Source: Streptococcus sp. SK643 | Lineage (GTDB): Bacteria > Bacillota > Bacilli > Lactobacillales > Streptococcaceae | Reading direction: 5' to 3' | Length of the DNA stretch: 64,000 bases | NCBI RefSeq assembly: GCF_000259505.1 | Contig: NZ_AJMM01000020.1 | Coordinates: 1-64,000 of the forward strand | Part shown: piece after piece, positions 38,568-47,013 of the stretch | Layout: each line of letters opens with the position of its first letter | How positions within the stretch are numbered: position 1 is the stretch's first letter | Notes under the pieces: model-generated | Databases searched by the model: none | The model's input: the letters and a program-made list of their open reading frames with translations, nothing else | Told to the model about the DNA's origin: nothing | Position numbers and translations under genes: made by a program

Positions 38568-39179
38568 TTATAAATAATTTAAAAGTGGCAAACTGTTATA
38601 AAACATATGAACTAAAGTAGAAACCCATAGGTTTTGGCACTTTTTATAAGCAAAGCCCAGCAACAAACCACCAAGTAGATAATAGAAAAACGAAGGGATA
38701 TCATAAGGTTCATGCATGAAAGAAAAGAGAGAGGAAATCAGTACAAGCCCTAACCAAGAATTGTCAAAAACCGCACCCTGAAGAAGTCCTCTAAACAGGA
38801 GTTCCTCCTGGATAGGTGCCAAAACTATAGCACTAACAATAAAGGAAAGCGAAAGTCCTTTACTCGTTTCCTCAAGATGTTGAGCCGAAGCACCAGAAAC
38901 AACTGAGAAAAAGGCATGATAGCCTATATTTACCAGCACCGTGAGAAGAAAGATTTCAATGAAGAGCAAGAGTTGCTTCTTACTTAAAACCCCAAAAGAA
39001 ATCATATCAAACCATCTCGCATAGCCAATACTAAGGAAAAGCAAGAGACTCTTTACAACAATGAATGTGTACTGGTGTTGAAAATAATCTCCTTGATTGA
39101 TGGAATATCCCGCTGCACCAACGATTGCAAATACTAAAAATCCCAAAAATAAGGCATGACACTTATTGAAAATGGCCAT
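38568..39179 (-). CDS. CPBP family intramembrane metalloprotease, blp-associated
   Basis: 203-aa membrane protein with about six helices. CPBP (Abi) motifs are present: APIQEELLFRGLLQGAVF (EExxxR), SLFSFMHEPYD (FxxxH) and STLVHMFYNS (HxxxN/S). Such proteins accompany blp/pnc bacteriocin loci and can give self-immunity. Last gene of an operon with the BlpZ-like and 54-aa genes, led by a BlpR-type promoter. Confidence 0.85.
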   Translation of the reverse strand: MAIFNKCHALFLGFLVFAIVGAAGYSINQGDYFQHQYTFIVVKSLLLFLSIGYARWFDMISFGVLSKKQLLLFIEIFLLTVLVNIGYHAFFSVVSGASAQHLEETSKGLSLSFIVSAIVLAPIQEELLFRGLLQGAVFDNSWLGLVLISSLFSFMHEPYDIPSFFYYLLGGLLLGFAYKKCQNLWVSTLVHMFYNSLPLLNYL

Positions 39180-39205
39180 AAAACTATCCTCCTCAACAAA
39201 CTTCC

Positions 39206-39610
39206 CTACTTTTTATAATACTTTAAGCCCCAAATGAGTAGAAGCATGATAAGCAAGCAGAGAATAGCGCCAATATAGGCAATTAATTGTTGGTAGAATT
39301 CTCCTGCTGTGATACCCCTATACAAACATATAATAGACATAAAACCTGTCAAGCCGATATACATAAGTTGATTGGTTCTAGGACTAACCAAATCATCATC
39401 TTCAAACTCTCTTATCCTCATTTCCCTAGTGAGGTAAACAGTGACCAAAATAGAAGCCAAGTTAATAACCACTAAAAGAAATTGGAAAATCAAGGAAAAA
39501 TTTAAAAACTGACGAGATAGAAACAGATAAGTAGAGACAAGTAAAGGCAACTGACCTAAGAACAATCTCGCAAGGAAGATGTTCCGTTTTTTAGCAAGAA
39601 AAGTTTTCAT
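39206..39610 (-). CDS. BlpZ-like membrane protein of the blp operon
   Basis: 134 aa with four predicted membrane helices (about 14-32, 40-58, 82-100, 108-130). MKTFLAKKRNIFLARLFLGQLPLL at the start; EFEDDDLVSPRTNQLMYIGLTGF in the loop. Start at 39610, where GGAG precedes it and the ATG overlaps the stop of the 54-aa gene. By position it resembles blpZ-type proteins of the blp immunity region; the assignment rests on context. Confidence 0.65.
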   Translation of the reverse strand: MKTFLAKKRNIFLARLFLGQLPLLVSTYLFLSRQFLNFSLIFQFLLVVINLASILVTVYLTREMRIREFEDDDLVSPRTNQLMYIGLTGFMSIICLYRGITAGEFYQQLIAYIGAILCLLIMLLLIWGLKYYKK

Positions 39611-39771
39611 TTCTTTGCTCCTTTCTTTTTTATGATAGCAAAATAAATCATAACTGCAATCACATAGGCTATTGTATAGAATAGATGATACCAAGTACTC
39701 TCCCTAAGCGGATATAGAAAGATGGACATGATCAGATACAAGATGAAAATGACAAGTATTTTTTTCTTCAT
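39607..39771 (-). CDS. Small membrane protein (54 aa), first gene of the CPBP operon
   Basis: Two hydrophobic helices: MKKKILVIFILYLIMSIFLY and FYTIAYVIAVMIYFAII, with a basic end KKKGAKK. Strong ribosome-binding site AGGAGG seven bases before ATG. Ends ATGA with the BlpZ-like gene. Its promoter has the BlpR direct repeat. Possibly an immunity peptide; function unknown. Confidence 0.75.
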   Translation of the reverse strand: MKKKILVIFILYLIMSIFLYPLRESTWYHLFYTIAYVIAVMIYFAIIKKKGAKK

Positions 39772-39817
39772 AAGATTTCCTCCTGAATGTTTGTTGAGCT
39801 ACAATCTTTACACTGCT

Positions 39818-39884
39818 AGTATAGCACTCATTTTGACCTTGGAACACCCAAATCACAAATGGTCATCAAAACATCTTGAATTGT
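39818..39884 (-). promoter_or_regulatory. BlpR-type promoter A (CPBP operon)
   Basis: Minus-strand direct repeat ACAATTCAAG (39875-39884) and ACCATTTGTG (39854-39863), start-to-start distance 21 bp. -10 box TATACT (39818-39823) begins 40 bases after the second repeat starts. Same spacing as sites B and C. Confidence 0.85.
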
Positions 39885-39924
39885 AAAAAATTCAAAAAGC
39901 AAGCATGAAAAACATACTTGCCCT
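39848..39924. repeat. blp cassette repeat, copy A
   Basis: 77 bp, nearly identical to copy B (40325-40402), with about five substitutions and a 1-bp indel. Contains the BlpR operator and the upstream terminator. Confidence 0.85.
39894..39921 (-). terminator. Terminator after the 39-aa gene
   Basis: GCAAGTATG-TTTTT-CATGCTTGC followed by five T residues in the minus direction. Part of a ~77-bp repeat. Confidence 0.78.
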
Positions 39925-40051
39925 TTACACCGTATTGATACCAACTTAATTTGTAGATTTTTTATCCTGCTATCACATATCATTTTGACAGGCGAAACAA
40001 TATTAAAGAAACTCCACTGTAGATTAAACTAGCGATAAAAAATCTTTTTAT

Positions 40052-40171
40052 CTAATTAGATCTATCTTTATTCTTCTTTGGAGATTTTAAAAATTTTTCC
40101 CTAATTAAATAAGTAATAAAAGAAATAAGCATACTAACAACAAAAACAATAAGAAAACTTTTGAAATCCAT
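40052..40171 (-). CDS. Small membrane peptide (39 aa) of the blp locus
   Basis: Begins MDFKSFLIVFVVSMLISFI, one membrane helix, with a basic tail (PKKNKDRSN). Ribosome-binding site GGAGG is five bases before the ATG. Behind BlpR-type promoter B with a ~117-base leader. No double-glycine leader, so not a typical bacteriocin precursor; possible immunity peptide. Confidence 0.65.
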   Translation of the reverse strand: MDFKSFLIVFVVSMLISFITYLIREKFLKSPKKNKDRSN

Positions 40172-40294
40172 AATTACCTCCAAGTACACAAACTCAAGTC
40201 TTTAAGCAACCATAATAACCAATTGTAACATTGTTTTTGCATTCACGAGGAATACCTTTTTTTACTTTCGTCTTATTGCAACCTTAACAAGGTT

Positions 40295-40361
40295 AGTATA
40301 CTACTATTTTTTAAAATTTTCCATCCAAATCATAAATGGTCATCAAAACATCTTGAATTGT
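40295..40361 (-). promoter_or_regulatory. BlpR-type promoter B
   Basis: Direct repeat ACAATTCAAG (40352-40361) and ACCATTTATG (40331-40340), 21 bp apart; -10 TATACT at 40295-40300, 40 bases after the second repeat starts. Drives the 39-aa gene. Confidence 0.87.
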
Positions 40362-40402
40362 TAAAAAATTTAAAAAGCAAGCGTGAAAAACATACTTGCC
40401 CT
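40325..40402. repeat. blp cassette repeat, copy B
   Basis: 78-bp direct repeat partner of 39848-39924. Confidence 0.85.
40372..40399 (-). terminator. Terminator after the four-helix blp gene
   Basis: GCAAGTATG-TTTTT-CACGCTTGC with one mismatch and one G-U pair, followed by T residues (minus). Confidence 0.72.
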
Positions 40403-40446
40403 AGGGGAATTTAACAATGTGAAAATTCATCGAAAGCTATTCAGCC

Positions 40447-40803
40447 TTACTTCCGTCTGTTCTCATATATTCTCATGATTGCAACAAGAATAGCAGCTGT
40501 CCCACTTGCCAAAGCGATAAGGGTAATGATAATATTGAGGATTTCAGGCGTACTCCCTATTCTGTTGATAAGACGGAGTAAGGATATAACTGTCAACTGA
40601 ATCAGGAGTATTGATTCTACTCTTACCATTGAAGTAAGTCTGTTTTCAACTGCATATAAAAAGGCTGGTAGCAAAACACAAGCTATAGCAATCACAAACA
40701 GATTGCTCCCTGTTTCTTCTCCCTTGTTCACCACGGAAATCATGAGAAGATTCGATGCTATGATCAACGTAGAACAGATGATAAAAAATGATTTCTTATT
40801 CAT
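40447..40803 (-). CDS. Four-helix membrane protein downstream of blpH
   Basis: 118 aa, four hydrophobic segments (about 6-24, 33-51, 63-80, 87-110) with a basic end (RIYENRRK). No motif recognised. It sits where blpC would be in pneumococcus; gap to blpH is 68 bp, so probably co-transcribed with blpRH. Confidence 0.65.
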   Translation of the reverse strand: MNKKSFFIICSTLIIASNLLMISVVNKGEETGSNLFVIAIACVLLPAFLYAVENRLTSMVRVESILLIQLTVISLLRLINRIGSTPEILNIIITLIALASGTAAILVAIMRIYENRRK

Positions 40804-40871
40804 ATAGGGTACCTCATATACTATGGCATTTTAATTGATGACTGCAGGCAGTACTTCTTTCCACAAGTCTT

Positions 40872-42221
40872 CTAATCATCAACTGACATCGAGTGAACTG
40901 TTAAAACCTGACGAAAGACTTGATTTTGGCAGGTGGTATTGAGACTGGTATTGGGATGGCTTTCCACAATTTTCATGACGGTATAGAGACCAACTCCTCT
41001 CTCCTCCCCTTTAGAACTGGCTCCAAAGGAGAAGATTTCAGAAATATCGATGCCCTCTTCTTTGATGGAGTTTTCAATGATAAAAGTCTCCTGTGCCCCA
41101 TTTTTTAAAAAGGCGATTGAAACGTGAGGTTGACTGGCCTCTACACTAGCTTCAATAGCATTGTCACAAAGGATAGACACAATGGTTAGAAAATCAAGTA
41201 GGCTCATCCCCTCAACCTGAATCTCCTCAGGAACTTCGACATTAAAGACTATGTTCTTATCTCTGGCTTTTAGAAATTTCCCAGCTAGAAGACTTTTGAG
41301 GGCACGGTCACGAATATTTACCAATCTGCCCAGGTCATATTTGTTGTCCTGCAATTTTTCACTAGAATCCTTTAAGACCGAGTCGTAGACCTCTTTTATC
41401 TGCTCTATATCCTCCTCTTCAATGCCCAGACGTAAGCTAGTCAAGAGGTTGCTATAATCATGACGAAAGCTCCGGACTTCCTTGTAAAGTTCCTCTATAT
41501 GCCGACTATATCGTTCCATATCTCTGTAGCGCAAGGCCTGCTCTTGGTCCAATCTCTCATGGAGTTTGTCCTTCAAATAGGTATCCAATTTCTTGATAAT
41601 CCCCATAAAAAAGAGCAAGTAAAACACTAGGATGAGATGGCGAGCAGTCTTTGATTGGATATCGTATGCATATTCAAAGTAAGACAGACTTTCCATGACT
41701 AGAAAGTAAGCCCCCATTATCCAGTTAATCGTAGTCAGGTACTTTTGAAAATCTTTATCTAGAATCTCCCTTCTCAATCTAGTGAAATCATAGTCTAACC
41801 ACTTCAAAAAGACTAAAACCATGAAGCAAACGAATATCATAATCAACAAAAAGAGAGGATTGCCATCTCCATCTACAATCCCTTGCCCCAAAAATGGAAG
41901 TACAAAATAGGAAATTCCTCTGTAAAAGAGATTCACCAATATTATTGGAAAGAGACCATAAAAGAAAAGGAGTTTTTTAGGAAGCCCTCTTAACAATAAG
42001 AAAGACAAACCTATGCCGAACAAAGGTTCCAAAAAATATGATAAGTATTCACTCACAGCTAAAAATTGAAAAGTCGCAAAAATAGCTCCTAGGAGAAATT
42101 TCAGAAGAAAGGACTTAAAAACCCTCTCGAAAGTGATACCAATTTCATCTACCTTAAAGAAGACGACAATTTCTAGTCCATTAATAACAAGTGTATACAA
42201 TAATATCCAAGCAATATTCAT
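40872..42221 (-). CDS. blpH: Histidine kinase BlpH (HPK10 family)
   Basis: 449 aa. Six or seven N-terminal membrane helices (1-210) form the peptide-pheromone sensor. The kinase part has FRHDYSNLLTSLRLG with the phospho-accepting His, N box ILCDNAIEAS and G box SKGEERGVGLYTVMKI. This AgrC/ComD-like layout with its LytTR partner identifies a quorum-sensing pair. Neither pheromone gene blpC nor transporter blpAB is next to it. Confidence 0.85.
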   Translation of the reverse strand: MNIAWILLYTLVINGLEIVVFFKVDEIGITFERVFKSFLLKFLLGAIFATFQFLAVSEYLSYFLEPLFGIGLSFLLLRGLPKKLLFFYGLFPIILVNLFYRGISYFVLPFLGQGIVDGDGNPLFLLIMIFVCFMVLVFLKWLDYDFTRLRREILDKDFQKYLTTINWIMGAYFLVMESLSYFEYAYDIQSKTARHLILVFYLLFFMGIIKKLDTYLKDKLHERLDQEQALRYRDMERYSRHIEELYKEVRSFRHDYSNLLTSLRLGIEEEDIEQIKEVYDSVLKDSSEKLQDNKYDLGRLVNIRDRALKSLLAGKFLKARDKNIVFNVEVPEEIQVEGMSLLDFLTIVSILCDNAIEASVEASQPHVSIAFLKNGAQETFIIENSIKEEGIDISEIFSFGASSKGEERGVGLYTVMKIVESHPNTSLNTTCQNQVFRQVLTVHSMSVDD

Positions 42222-42234
42222 AAACTCTCCTAGC

Positions 42235-42972
42235 TCAGTGCAAGTTATTGATAACCTCAGACACTTCCCTGACCTTATAACGCGCTATCATACAGCTTCC
42301 ACCATTGGGAAAGTAAAGAAGTTTTTCTTTCTTATCCAAACGAACTACATTGGCAGGATTGATGAGAAAAGAGCGGTGGCACTGCAAGAGACGGGGCTCC
42401 TGCTTGAAAACCTCCTCTAAACTCGATGTAAATTCCAGCCTGTCTGTCTTGGTATAGAGAATAACACGATGGGCTCTGGGCGACGTTTCAAGATAGTAAA
42501 CCTCTTTAAAAGGATACTGGAATTGGGCAAATTTTGATTTGAAGTAAAAGCAATCTTCCGCCAGACTTTTACTATCTTGACTATTGGCATAGAGGAGGGC
42601 TGTCTCGATCCGAGATTCAAACTCCTCTGCTGACAAGGCCTTATCAACATAGTCCAAAGCAGACACTTGGTAGCGAAAGGACAGGGGCATAAACTCCGAG
42701 TGAGTCGTCACAAAGACGATGAGAGCATAAGGATCTCGATCCCGAATTTTTCTAGCCACTTCCAGACCCTTCATCTCCTCATTTCGAATCTCAATATCCA
42801 AAAAGAATAGCTGATGGGCTCCCTTCTCATGTACTTCAGCCAACAGTTGGTCTGGCTTACCAAAAACTTTAAAAGAACTCGGAGTGATATGATGTTCCTT
42901 CAAGAGTTTCTCAATCGTCGTTTCAATCCTAGTCTGTTGGGAAAAATCATCTTCTAAAACAAATATTCTCAT
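42235..42972 (-). CDS. blpR: Response regulator BlpR (LytTR family)
   Basis: 245 aa. Receiver domain: MRIFVLEDDFSQQTRIETTI, phosphorylation site FFLDIEIRNEEMKGLEVA, VFVTTHSEF. C-terminal LytTR DNA-binding domain: YFKSKFAQFQYPFKEVYYLETSPRAHRVILYT and LQCHRSFLINPANVVRLDKKEKLLYFPNG. Start at MRIFVLED with AAGGAG nine bases upstream. 13 bp before blpH. Expected to bind the three direct repeats listed. Confidence 0.88.
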   Translation of the reverse strand: MRIFVLEDDFSQQTRIETTIEKLLKEHHITPSSFKVFGKPDQLLAEVHEKGAHQLFFLDIEIRNEEMKGLEVARKIRDRDPYALIVFVTTHSEFMPLSFRYQVSALDYVDKALSAEEFESRIETALLYANSQDSKSLAEDCFYFKSKFAQFQYPFKEVYYLETSPRAHRVILYTKTDRLEFTSSLEEVFKQEPRLLQCHRSFLINPANVVRLDKKEKLLYFPNGGSCMIARYKVREVSEVINNLH

Positions 42973-43138
42973 CTTTTTACTCTCCTTGTTTCGATTTCTT
43001 CCTAAAAAGAGAATAGCAAAAATACCATGATACAAGCCCACCAAATCCTAAACAGGCCTTCAACGCTCCTGAAGGGTAGCCTGTCCCTCAAATAAGAATG
43101 ATAATATTACCACTATTTTATCATAAAATCTTAACAGT

Positions 43139-43205
43139 ACCATTCAGGAAATTTCAAGGACAATTAAAGATTTGAAGGCGAAAAAGGAGATAAAAGTGAT
43201 AGACT
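43139..43205 (+). promoter_or_regulatory. BlpR-type promoter C (blpT)
   Basis: Plus-strand direct repeat ACCATTCAGG (43139-43148) and ACAATTAAAG (43160-43169), 21 bp apart; TAGACT -10 at 43200-43205, again 40 bases from the second repeat. Directed at blpT. Confidence 0.85.
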
Positions 43206-43267
43206 GACAGTATCAAAACACAGTTGCTAGAAACAAGACTGGCACCCAGATTAAGGGAGGAATTCTC

Positions 43268-43597
43268 ATGACAGATACAGACCCTATCAAAAGAGCTCAG
43301 ACTTTGATTACTGACTTAAACAAAGCCTATCAAGCATGCAAAAAGGCAACCGCTGACGACATCCGCTTTCAGGAGCAATTAAACTCTATTCTTGGCTTTC
43401 TAGCCAAAGCTGAGACAGTGGATAATCGAGTCTTGATTGAACTGGAAAAATTTTACCAGACTTCCAGTCTTCTCATGGGACTCAGTGCTCTCAATCCAGA
43501 TGCTCCTACTCGCGCCGCTTGGCGGGCCTATGACCGCTTCCACTTTGACCAAGTCAAGACCAAGTTGAGTCTCTACGGACCAACCATTATCTTGTAG
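43268..43597 (+). CDS. blpT: BlpT-like protein
   Basis: 109-aa soluble helical protein: MTDTDPIKRAQTLITDLNKAYQACKKATADD ... AAWRAYDRFHFDQVKTKLSLYGPTIIL. Looks like the blp-locus-edge protein BlpT, whose role is not established. GGGAGG lies 11 bases upstream. Divergent from blpR, behind promoter C. Confidence 0.8.
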   Translation: MTDTDPIKRAQTLITDLNKAYQACKKATADDIRFQEQLNSILGFLAKAETVDNRVLIELEKFYQTSSLLMGLSALNPDAPTRAAWRAYDRFHFDQVKTKLSLYGPTIIL

Positions 43598-43603
43598 AAA
43601 ATA

Positions 43604-43640
43604 AAAGAAGTTGAGATAAACTGAACTCAACTTCTTTTTT
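43604..43640. terminator. Bidirectional terminator, blpT / EcsB-like gene
   Basis: AAAGAAGTTGAG / CTCAACTTCTTT stem with A-rich 5' and T-rich 3' sides between convergent genes. Confidence 0.85.
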
Positions 43641-43658
43641 AATGTCATATAAGCAATG

Positions 43659-44708
43659 TTAGTCCTGCATCTGACGTTTGACCTGATAAGGCAAATACAA
43701 GACTAGTAAAACCAAACCGGCTCCCAGCAAGGCTAGAAGGGCTAGTTTTTCTTGGAAGGTAATCAATCCAACAACTAATTCCACAAGTAAAACAAAACTG
43801 GTCAATCCTCGGACTACCGCCTGTAAACCTTTTTCCTTTTGCCCCTTATCTAGTGGAAAAAGTTGGGTCAAATACTGGTAGTCAAAGGCATGATAGAGAG
43901 CCAGCAACTGGAAGAGCAAGAGGTAGTTAAAGAGAACCACCACTGCTGTCGCAATCCAAGCTTGCTCGATAAAGACCTGCGCCAGCAAAGAAAGCAAGAG
44001 CAGACGGAGACTGAGGGCAAAGAGGTCTCCATTTCGCAAATAAGAACGCAGATAGAGATTTTGCCAAATCTTCCCAGGCGCCTTCTGAACAGCCTTTAGG
44101 ATAAAGTCCAGATAGGCACGACGCTTGACGCTGTTTGAAATTCCCTTGACCTGCGTAAAGAGGGCAAAGAAACGAAGCAAGACTTGCTTACGCTTGCTTT
44201 CTTGGGAAATGACATAATCCCAGTCTAGTCCAGTTTCAGTAAAAAACTTGCTGGCCTTTTGACGAAAGAGGAAATATTTCCCTACCCCTAATAAAAGCAC
44301 ATAGACCAGAAAAACTGGCAAGCCATAACCCATGGCTAAAAATAGGGGCGCAAACAAAAGCAAGAAAAGGGTCTGTACAAAGAGCCAAAAGACTAGGGAA
44401 ATGCCAGTTTGATGCTTGAGATGGAGCTTGATTTCCTCTTCTCCGACCAAGAGAAAGAGCTTATCTGGAGCCTCCATATAGGTGGCAATTCCACCCCAAA
44501 GCAAAAGTAAAATAGAGGTAATCCCTACAAACAAAAGAATAGGCCAATGATTTTCAGGAAAATGTTGTAAGAGTTGACTGTACTGGTAGGCTAGAAAGCC
44601 CAACAGGACAAGCAGGAACAAGACAAAGTGATCATTGAGAACATAGCGCAGATAACCAAGACACTCCTTACGAAAAGCCTGCTTTCTCTTTAAAAACAAG
44701 TCTTTCAT
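43659..44708 (-). CDS. ecsB: ABC transporter permease EcsB
   Basis: 349-aa membrane protein with about eight helices in two clusters (30-140 and 215-345). N-terminal motif LFLKRKQAFRKECLGYLRYVLNDHFVLF and RRAYLDFILKAVQKAPGKIWQNLYLRSYLRNGDLFALSLRL match EcsB. Overlaps ecsA (ATGA). Ecs affects secretion and competence in Bacillus; substrate unknown here. Confidence 0.85.
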   Translation of the reverse strand: MKDLFLKRKQAFRKECLGYLRYVLNDHFVLFLLVLLGFLAYQYSQLLQHFPENHWPILLFVGITSILLLLWGGIATYMEAPDKLFLLVGEEEIKLHLKHQTGISLVFWLFVQTLFLLLFAPLFLAMGYGLPVFLVYVLLLGVGKYFLFRQKASKFFTETGLDWDYVISQESKRKQVLLRFFALFTQVKGISNSVKRRAYLDFILKAVQKAPGKIWQNLYLRSYLRNGDLFALSLRLLLLSLLAQVFIEQAWIATAVVVLFNYLLLFQLLALYHAFDYQYLTQLFPLDKGQKEKGLQAVVRGLTSFVLLVELVVGLITFQEKLALLALLGAGLVLLVLYLPYQVKRQMQD

Positions 44709-45436
44709 AGCTCCTCCTCTTTGGTCAGAGCCAAGTAAATATCATTCAAACTAGCCTCAGGCATATCAAAGGCTTCGCGCAGTTGCGCTAAATTCCCCTT
44801 GGCACGCACCTCTCCTTTGTGGAGAATGACAAAGGCATCACACATCTTCTCAGCCGAATCCAGCACGTGGGTACTCATGAGAATGGACTTACCTTTTTGC
44901 TTTTCCACTTCCAAAAGCTGAATCAAGTCCGCAATAGCCAACGGATCAAGACCAAGGAAAGGTTCATCCACGATAAAGAGACTCGGATCCACCACAAAAG
45001 CACAAATAATTATGACCTTCTGCTTCATCCCTTTGGAAAAATGAACAGGGAACCAGTCTAATTTCTGGTCCAGACGGAACATTTTCAACAAAGGTTCTAC
45101 TCGCTCAAAAGCCATTTTCTGCTCTATTCCATAAGCCATAGCCACTGTTTCAATATGCTCTCTAAGGGTCAATTCCTCATATAGACTAGGTGTTTCTGGA
45201 ATGTAGCCAATCTGCTTACGATAGTTGGTCGCATCTCCTTGCAGGGTCAGGCCATTGATATTGATAGAGCCGCTATAAGGTGTCAACAAACCGATAATCT
45301 CATTGATCGTCGTTGATTTTCCAGCACCGTTTAGTCCAATCAAACCGACCAACTGCCCACTTTCAACGGTAAAGGATACATCTTTCAAGACAGGGACATG
45401 GACATAGCCACCTGTCAGATTTTTAATTTCTAACAT
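44705..45436 (-). CDS. ecsA: ABC transporter ATP-binding protein EcsA
   Basis: 243 aa: Walker A GLIGLNGAGKST, Q-loop YIPETPSLYEEL, signature variant HFSKGMKQK, Walker B LFIVDEPFLGLDP, switch MSTHVLD. Divergent from the hit gene (67-bp gap), as in related genomes. Confidence 0.92.
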   Translation of the reverse strand: MLEIKNLTGGYVHVPVLKDVSFTVESGQLVGLIGLNGAGKSTTINEIIGLLTPYSGSININGLTLQGDATNYRKQIGYIPETPSLYEELTLREHIETVAMAYGIEQKMAFERVEPLLKMFRLDQKLDWFPVHFSKGMKQKVIIICAFVVDPSLFIVDEPFLGLDPLAIADLIQLLEVEKQKGKSILMSTHVLDSAEKMCDAFVILHKGEVRAKGNLAQLREAFDMPEASLNDIYLALTKEEEL

Positions 45437-45503
45437 ATTTTCTCCAAATCTGGTATAATGTAGCTATATTATATCAAAATTCAAGACAGTAGAGGTAGAT
45501 TTT

Positions 45504-45914
45504 ATGTTAGATTGCATTTTTTGTAAAATCATCGCAGGAGAAATCCCTGCTTCAAAAATATACGAAGATGAGCAGGTTCTTGCCTTTATGGATATTTCTC
45601 AAGTGACGCCAGGACACACCTTGGTAGTACCCAAAAAACACTATCGCAATCTTTTAGAAATGGATGCGACAAGTGCTAGCCAACTTTTTGCCCAAGTCCC
45701 ACAGGTAGCTCAAAAAGTCATGAAAGCCACTAAGGCTGCTGGTATGAATATCATTTCCAACTGTGAAGAAATCGCAGGCCAAACAGTCTTTCATACCCAC
45801 GTTCACCTCGTACCTCGCTACAGTGCTGACGATGACCTCAAGATTGATTTTATCGCCCACGAACCAGACTTTGACAAACTTGCTCAAGTTGCTGAAACTA
45901 TCAAAAATGCCTAA
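45504..45914 (+). CDS. hit: HIT family nucleotide hydrolase
   Basis: 136 aa: MLDCIFCKIIAGEIPASKIYEDEQVLAFMDISQVTPGHTLVVPKKH, QTVFHTHVHLVPRY (HxHxHxx motif). Hydrolyses purine nucleoside phosphoramidates or dinucleotides. An extended -10 (TGGTATAAT, 45451-45459) lies upstream. Confidence 0.94.
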   Translation: MLDCIFCKIIAGEIPASKIYEDEQVLAFMDISQVTPGHTLVVPKKHYRNLLEMDATSASQLFAQVPQVAQKVMKATKAAGMNIISNCEEIAGQTVFHTHVHLVPRYSADDDLKIDFIAHEPDFDKLAQVAETIKNA

Positions 45915-45923
45915 GGAGTTGCC

Positions 45924-46205
45924 ATGAAATTATCCAACCTATTGCTATTTGCAGGAGCTGCAGCCGGAAGTTATCTGGTCACAAAAAATCGTCAAACCAT
46001 CACAGATGAAGTCTTAGATACGACTGGCCGTGTTCAAGCTATCAAGGACGATGTGGATATTATCCAAAACAGCCTACAGGTTATTAACCAACAAAAAGAA
46101 CTGATTAAGGAATACCAAACAGATCTTACTTACAAGTTCAAAGTCTTGGAAAAAGATATCCAGACTCGAATGGCGCTTCTCCAAGAAGAAAAAGCAAGGA
46201 AATGA
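45924..46205 (+). CDS. Small membrane-anchored coiled-coil protein
   Basis: 93 aa. N-terminal hydrophobic anchor (LSNLLLFAGAAAGSYLV), then a helical, charged region (DDVDIIQNSLQVINQQKELIKEYQTDLTYKFKVLEKDI) likely to form a coiled coil. Resembles YtxH-like proteins. Nine bases after hit, AAGGAG upstream; same operon. Confidence 0.78.
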   Translation: MKLSNLLLFAGAAAGSYLVTKNRQTITDEVLDTTGRVQAIKDDVDIIQNSLQVINQQKELIKEYQTDLTYKFKVLEKDIQTRMALLQEEKARK

Positions 46206-46282
46206 AAGTCTCCAACTTTACTGAAATCCCCTTAGCTCCATTTGGGATTACTAAATCCTAACAGAATAGAAAGGGAATAATC

Positions 46283-46954
46283 ATGAAAAACTTCTTAAAA
46301 GATCTGGCTAAGATCATCCTGATCCCTTGTGGTTGCCTTACCCTTCTTGCCGCCCTAACATTTCTACTACTATTCTTTACTTTCAGGGCCTCACCGAGCG
46401 ACATCCGAAAAGGGAACGAAGACTTAAAACAAATCTTTACCTCCCTTGACATGCCTCCTAAGAAAGTAAAATCAAATGGAAGATATAAATACGAGGGTGG
46501 GGGCTTAACTTTTTATGTTACTTTCTCAGATGAGGTCATCAATAGCCATCCCGTCTTAAAAGAAAGTCCAAATCTCACCAAAAACCAGCTCGAAGTCTAT
46601 GTCCTACAGACTGGAGATATTTCATACTATAAAGTAGGGGATAACTTGTTCAATCATGGTTTATTGCAATCTTTAGAGAAGGAAAGTAGGAATTATTTAC
46701 AAGAAATCGGAAAGAAACCAAATCCTGATTACTCAGTTCTATATTGGAAGGATCAGGAAAGTCTAAAAAAGGGAATTACTTTCTATGAAAAAGCCTTGAC
46801 TTTAGTGGATATTCAGGATAACTCTGCAATCAACCATATTGATACCGTTACCATTAAGCCTGGTAAGGAAGCAGAATTCAAGCAACTCATCCAAGCTATG
46901 GATGCAGCTGGCTTGCTCAAGCAAAGGTCTGATAGAAAATCAGCCGATGAGTGA
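46283..46954 (+). CDS. Membrane-anchored protein of unknown function
   Basis: 223 aa. One N-terminal segment (IILIPCGCLTLLAALTFLLLFF) and an extracytoplasmic domain with no motif I recognise (FYVTFSDEVINSHPVL, YSVLYWKDQESLKKGITFYEKAL). Two cysteines in the hydrophobic segment are not a clear lipobox. 77 bp after the previous gene. Confidence 0.72.
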   Translation: MKNFLKDLAKIILIPCGCLTLLAALTFLLLFFTFRASPSDIRKGNEDLKQIFTSLDMPPKKVKSNGRYKYEGGGLTFYVTFSDEVINSHPVLKESPNLTKNQLEVYVLQTGDISYYKVGDNLFNHGLLQSLEKESRNYLQEIGKKPNPDYSVLYWKDQESLKKGITFYEKALTLVDIQDNSAINHIDTVTIKPGKEAEFKQLIQAMDAAGLLKQRSDRKSADE

Positions 46955-46988
46955 TTGTTCCAATGCTAACATTACAAAGAATAAAGTA

Positions 46989-47011
46989 AAAAGAGCCCAT
47001 CGGCTCTTTTT
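46989..47011. terminator. Bidirectional terminator before dnaJ 3' end
   Basis: AAAAGAGCC-CATC-GGCTCTTTT between convergent genes. Confidence 0.9.
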
Positions 47012-47013
47012 GT

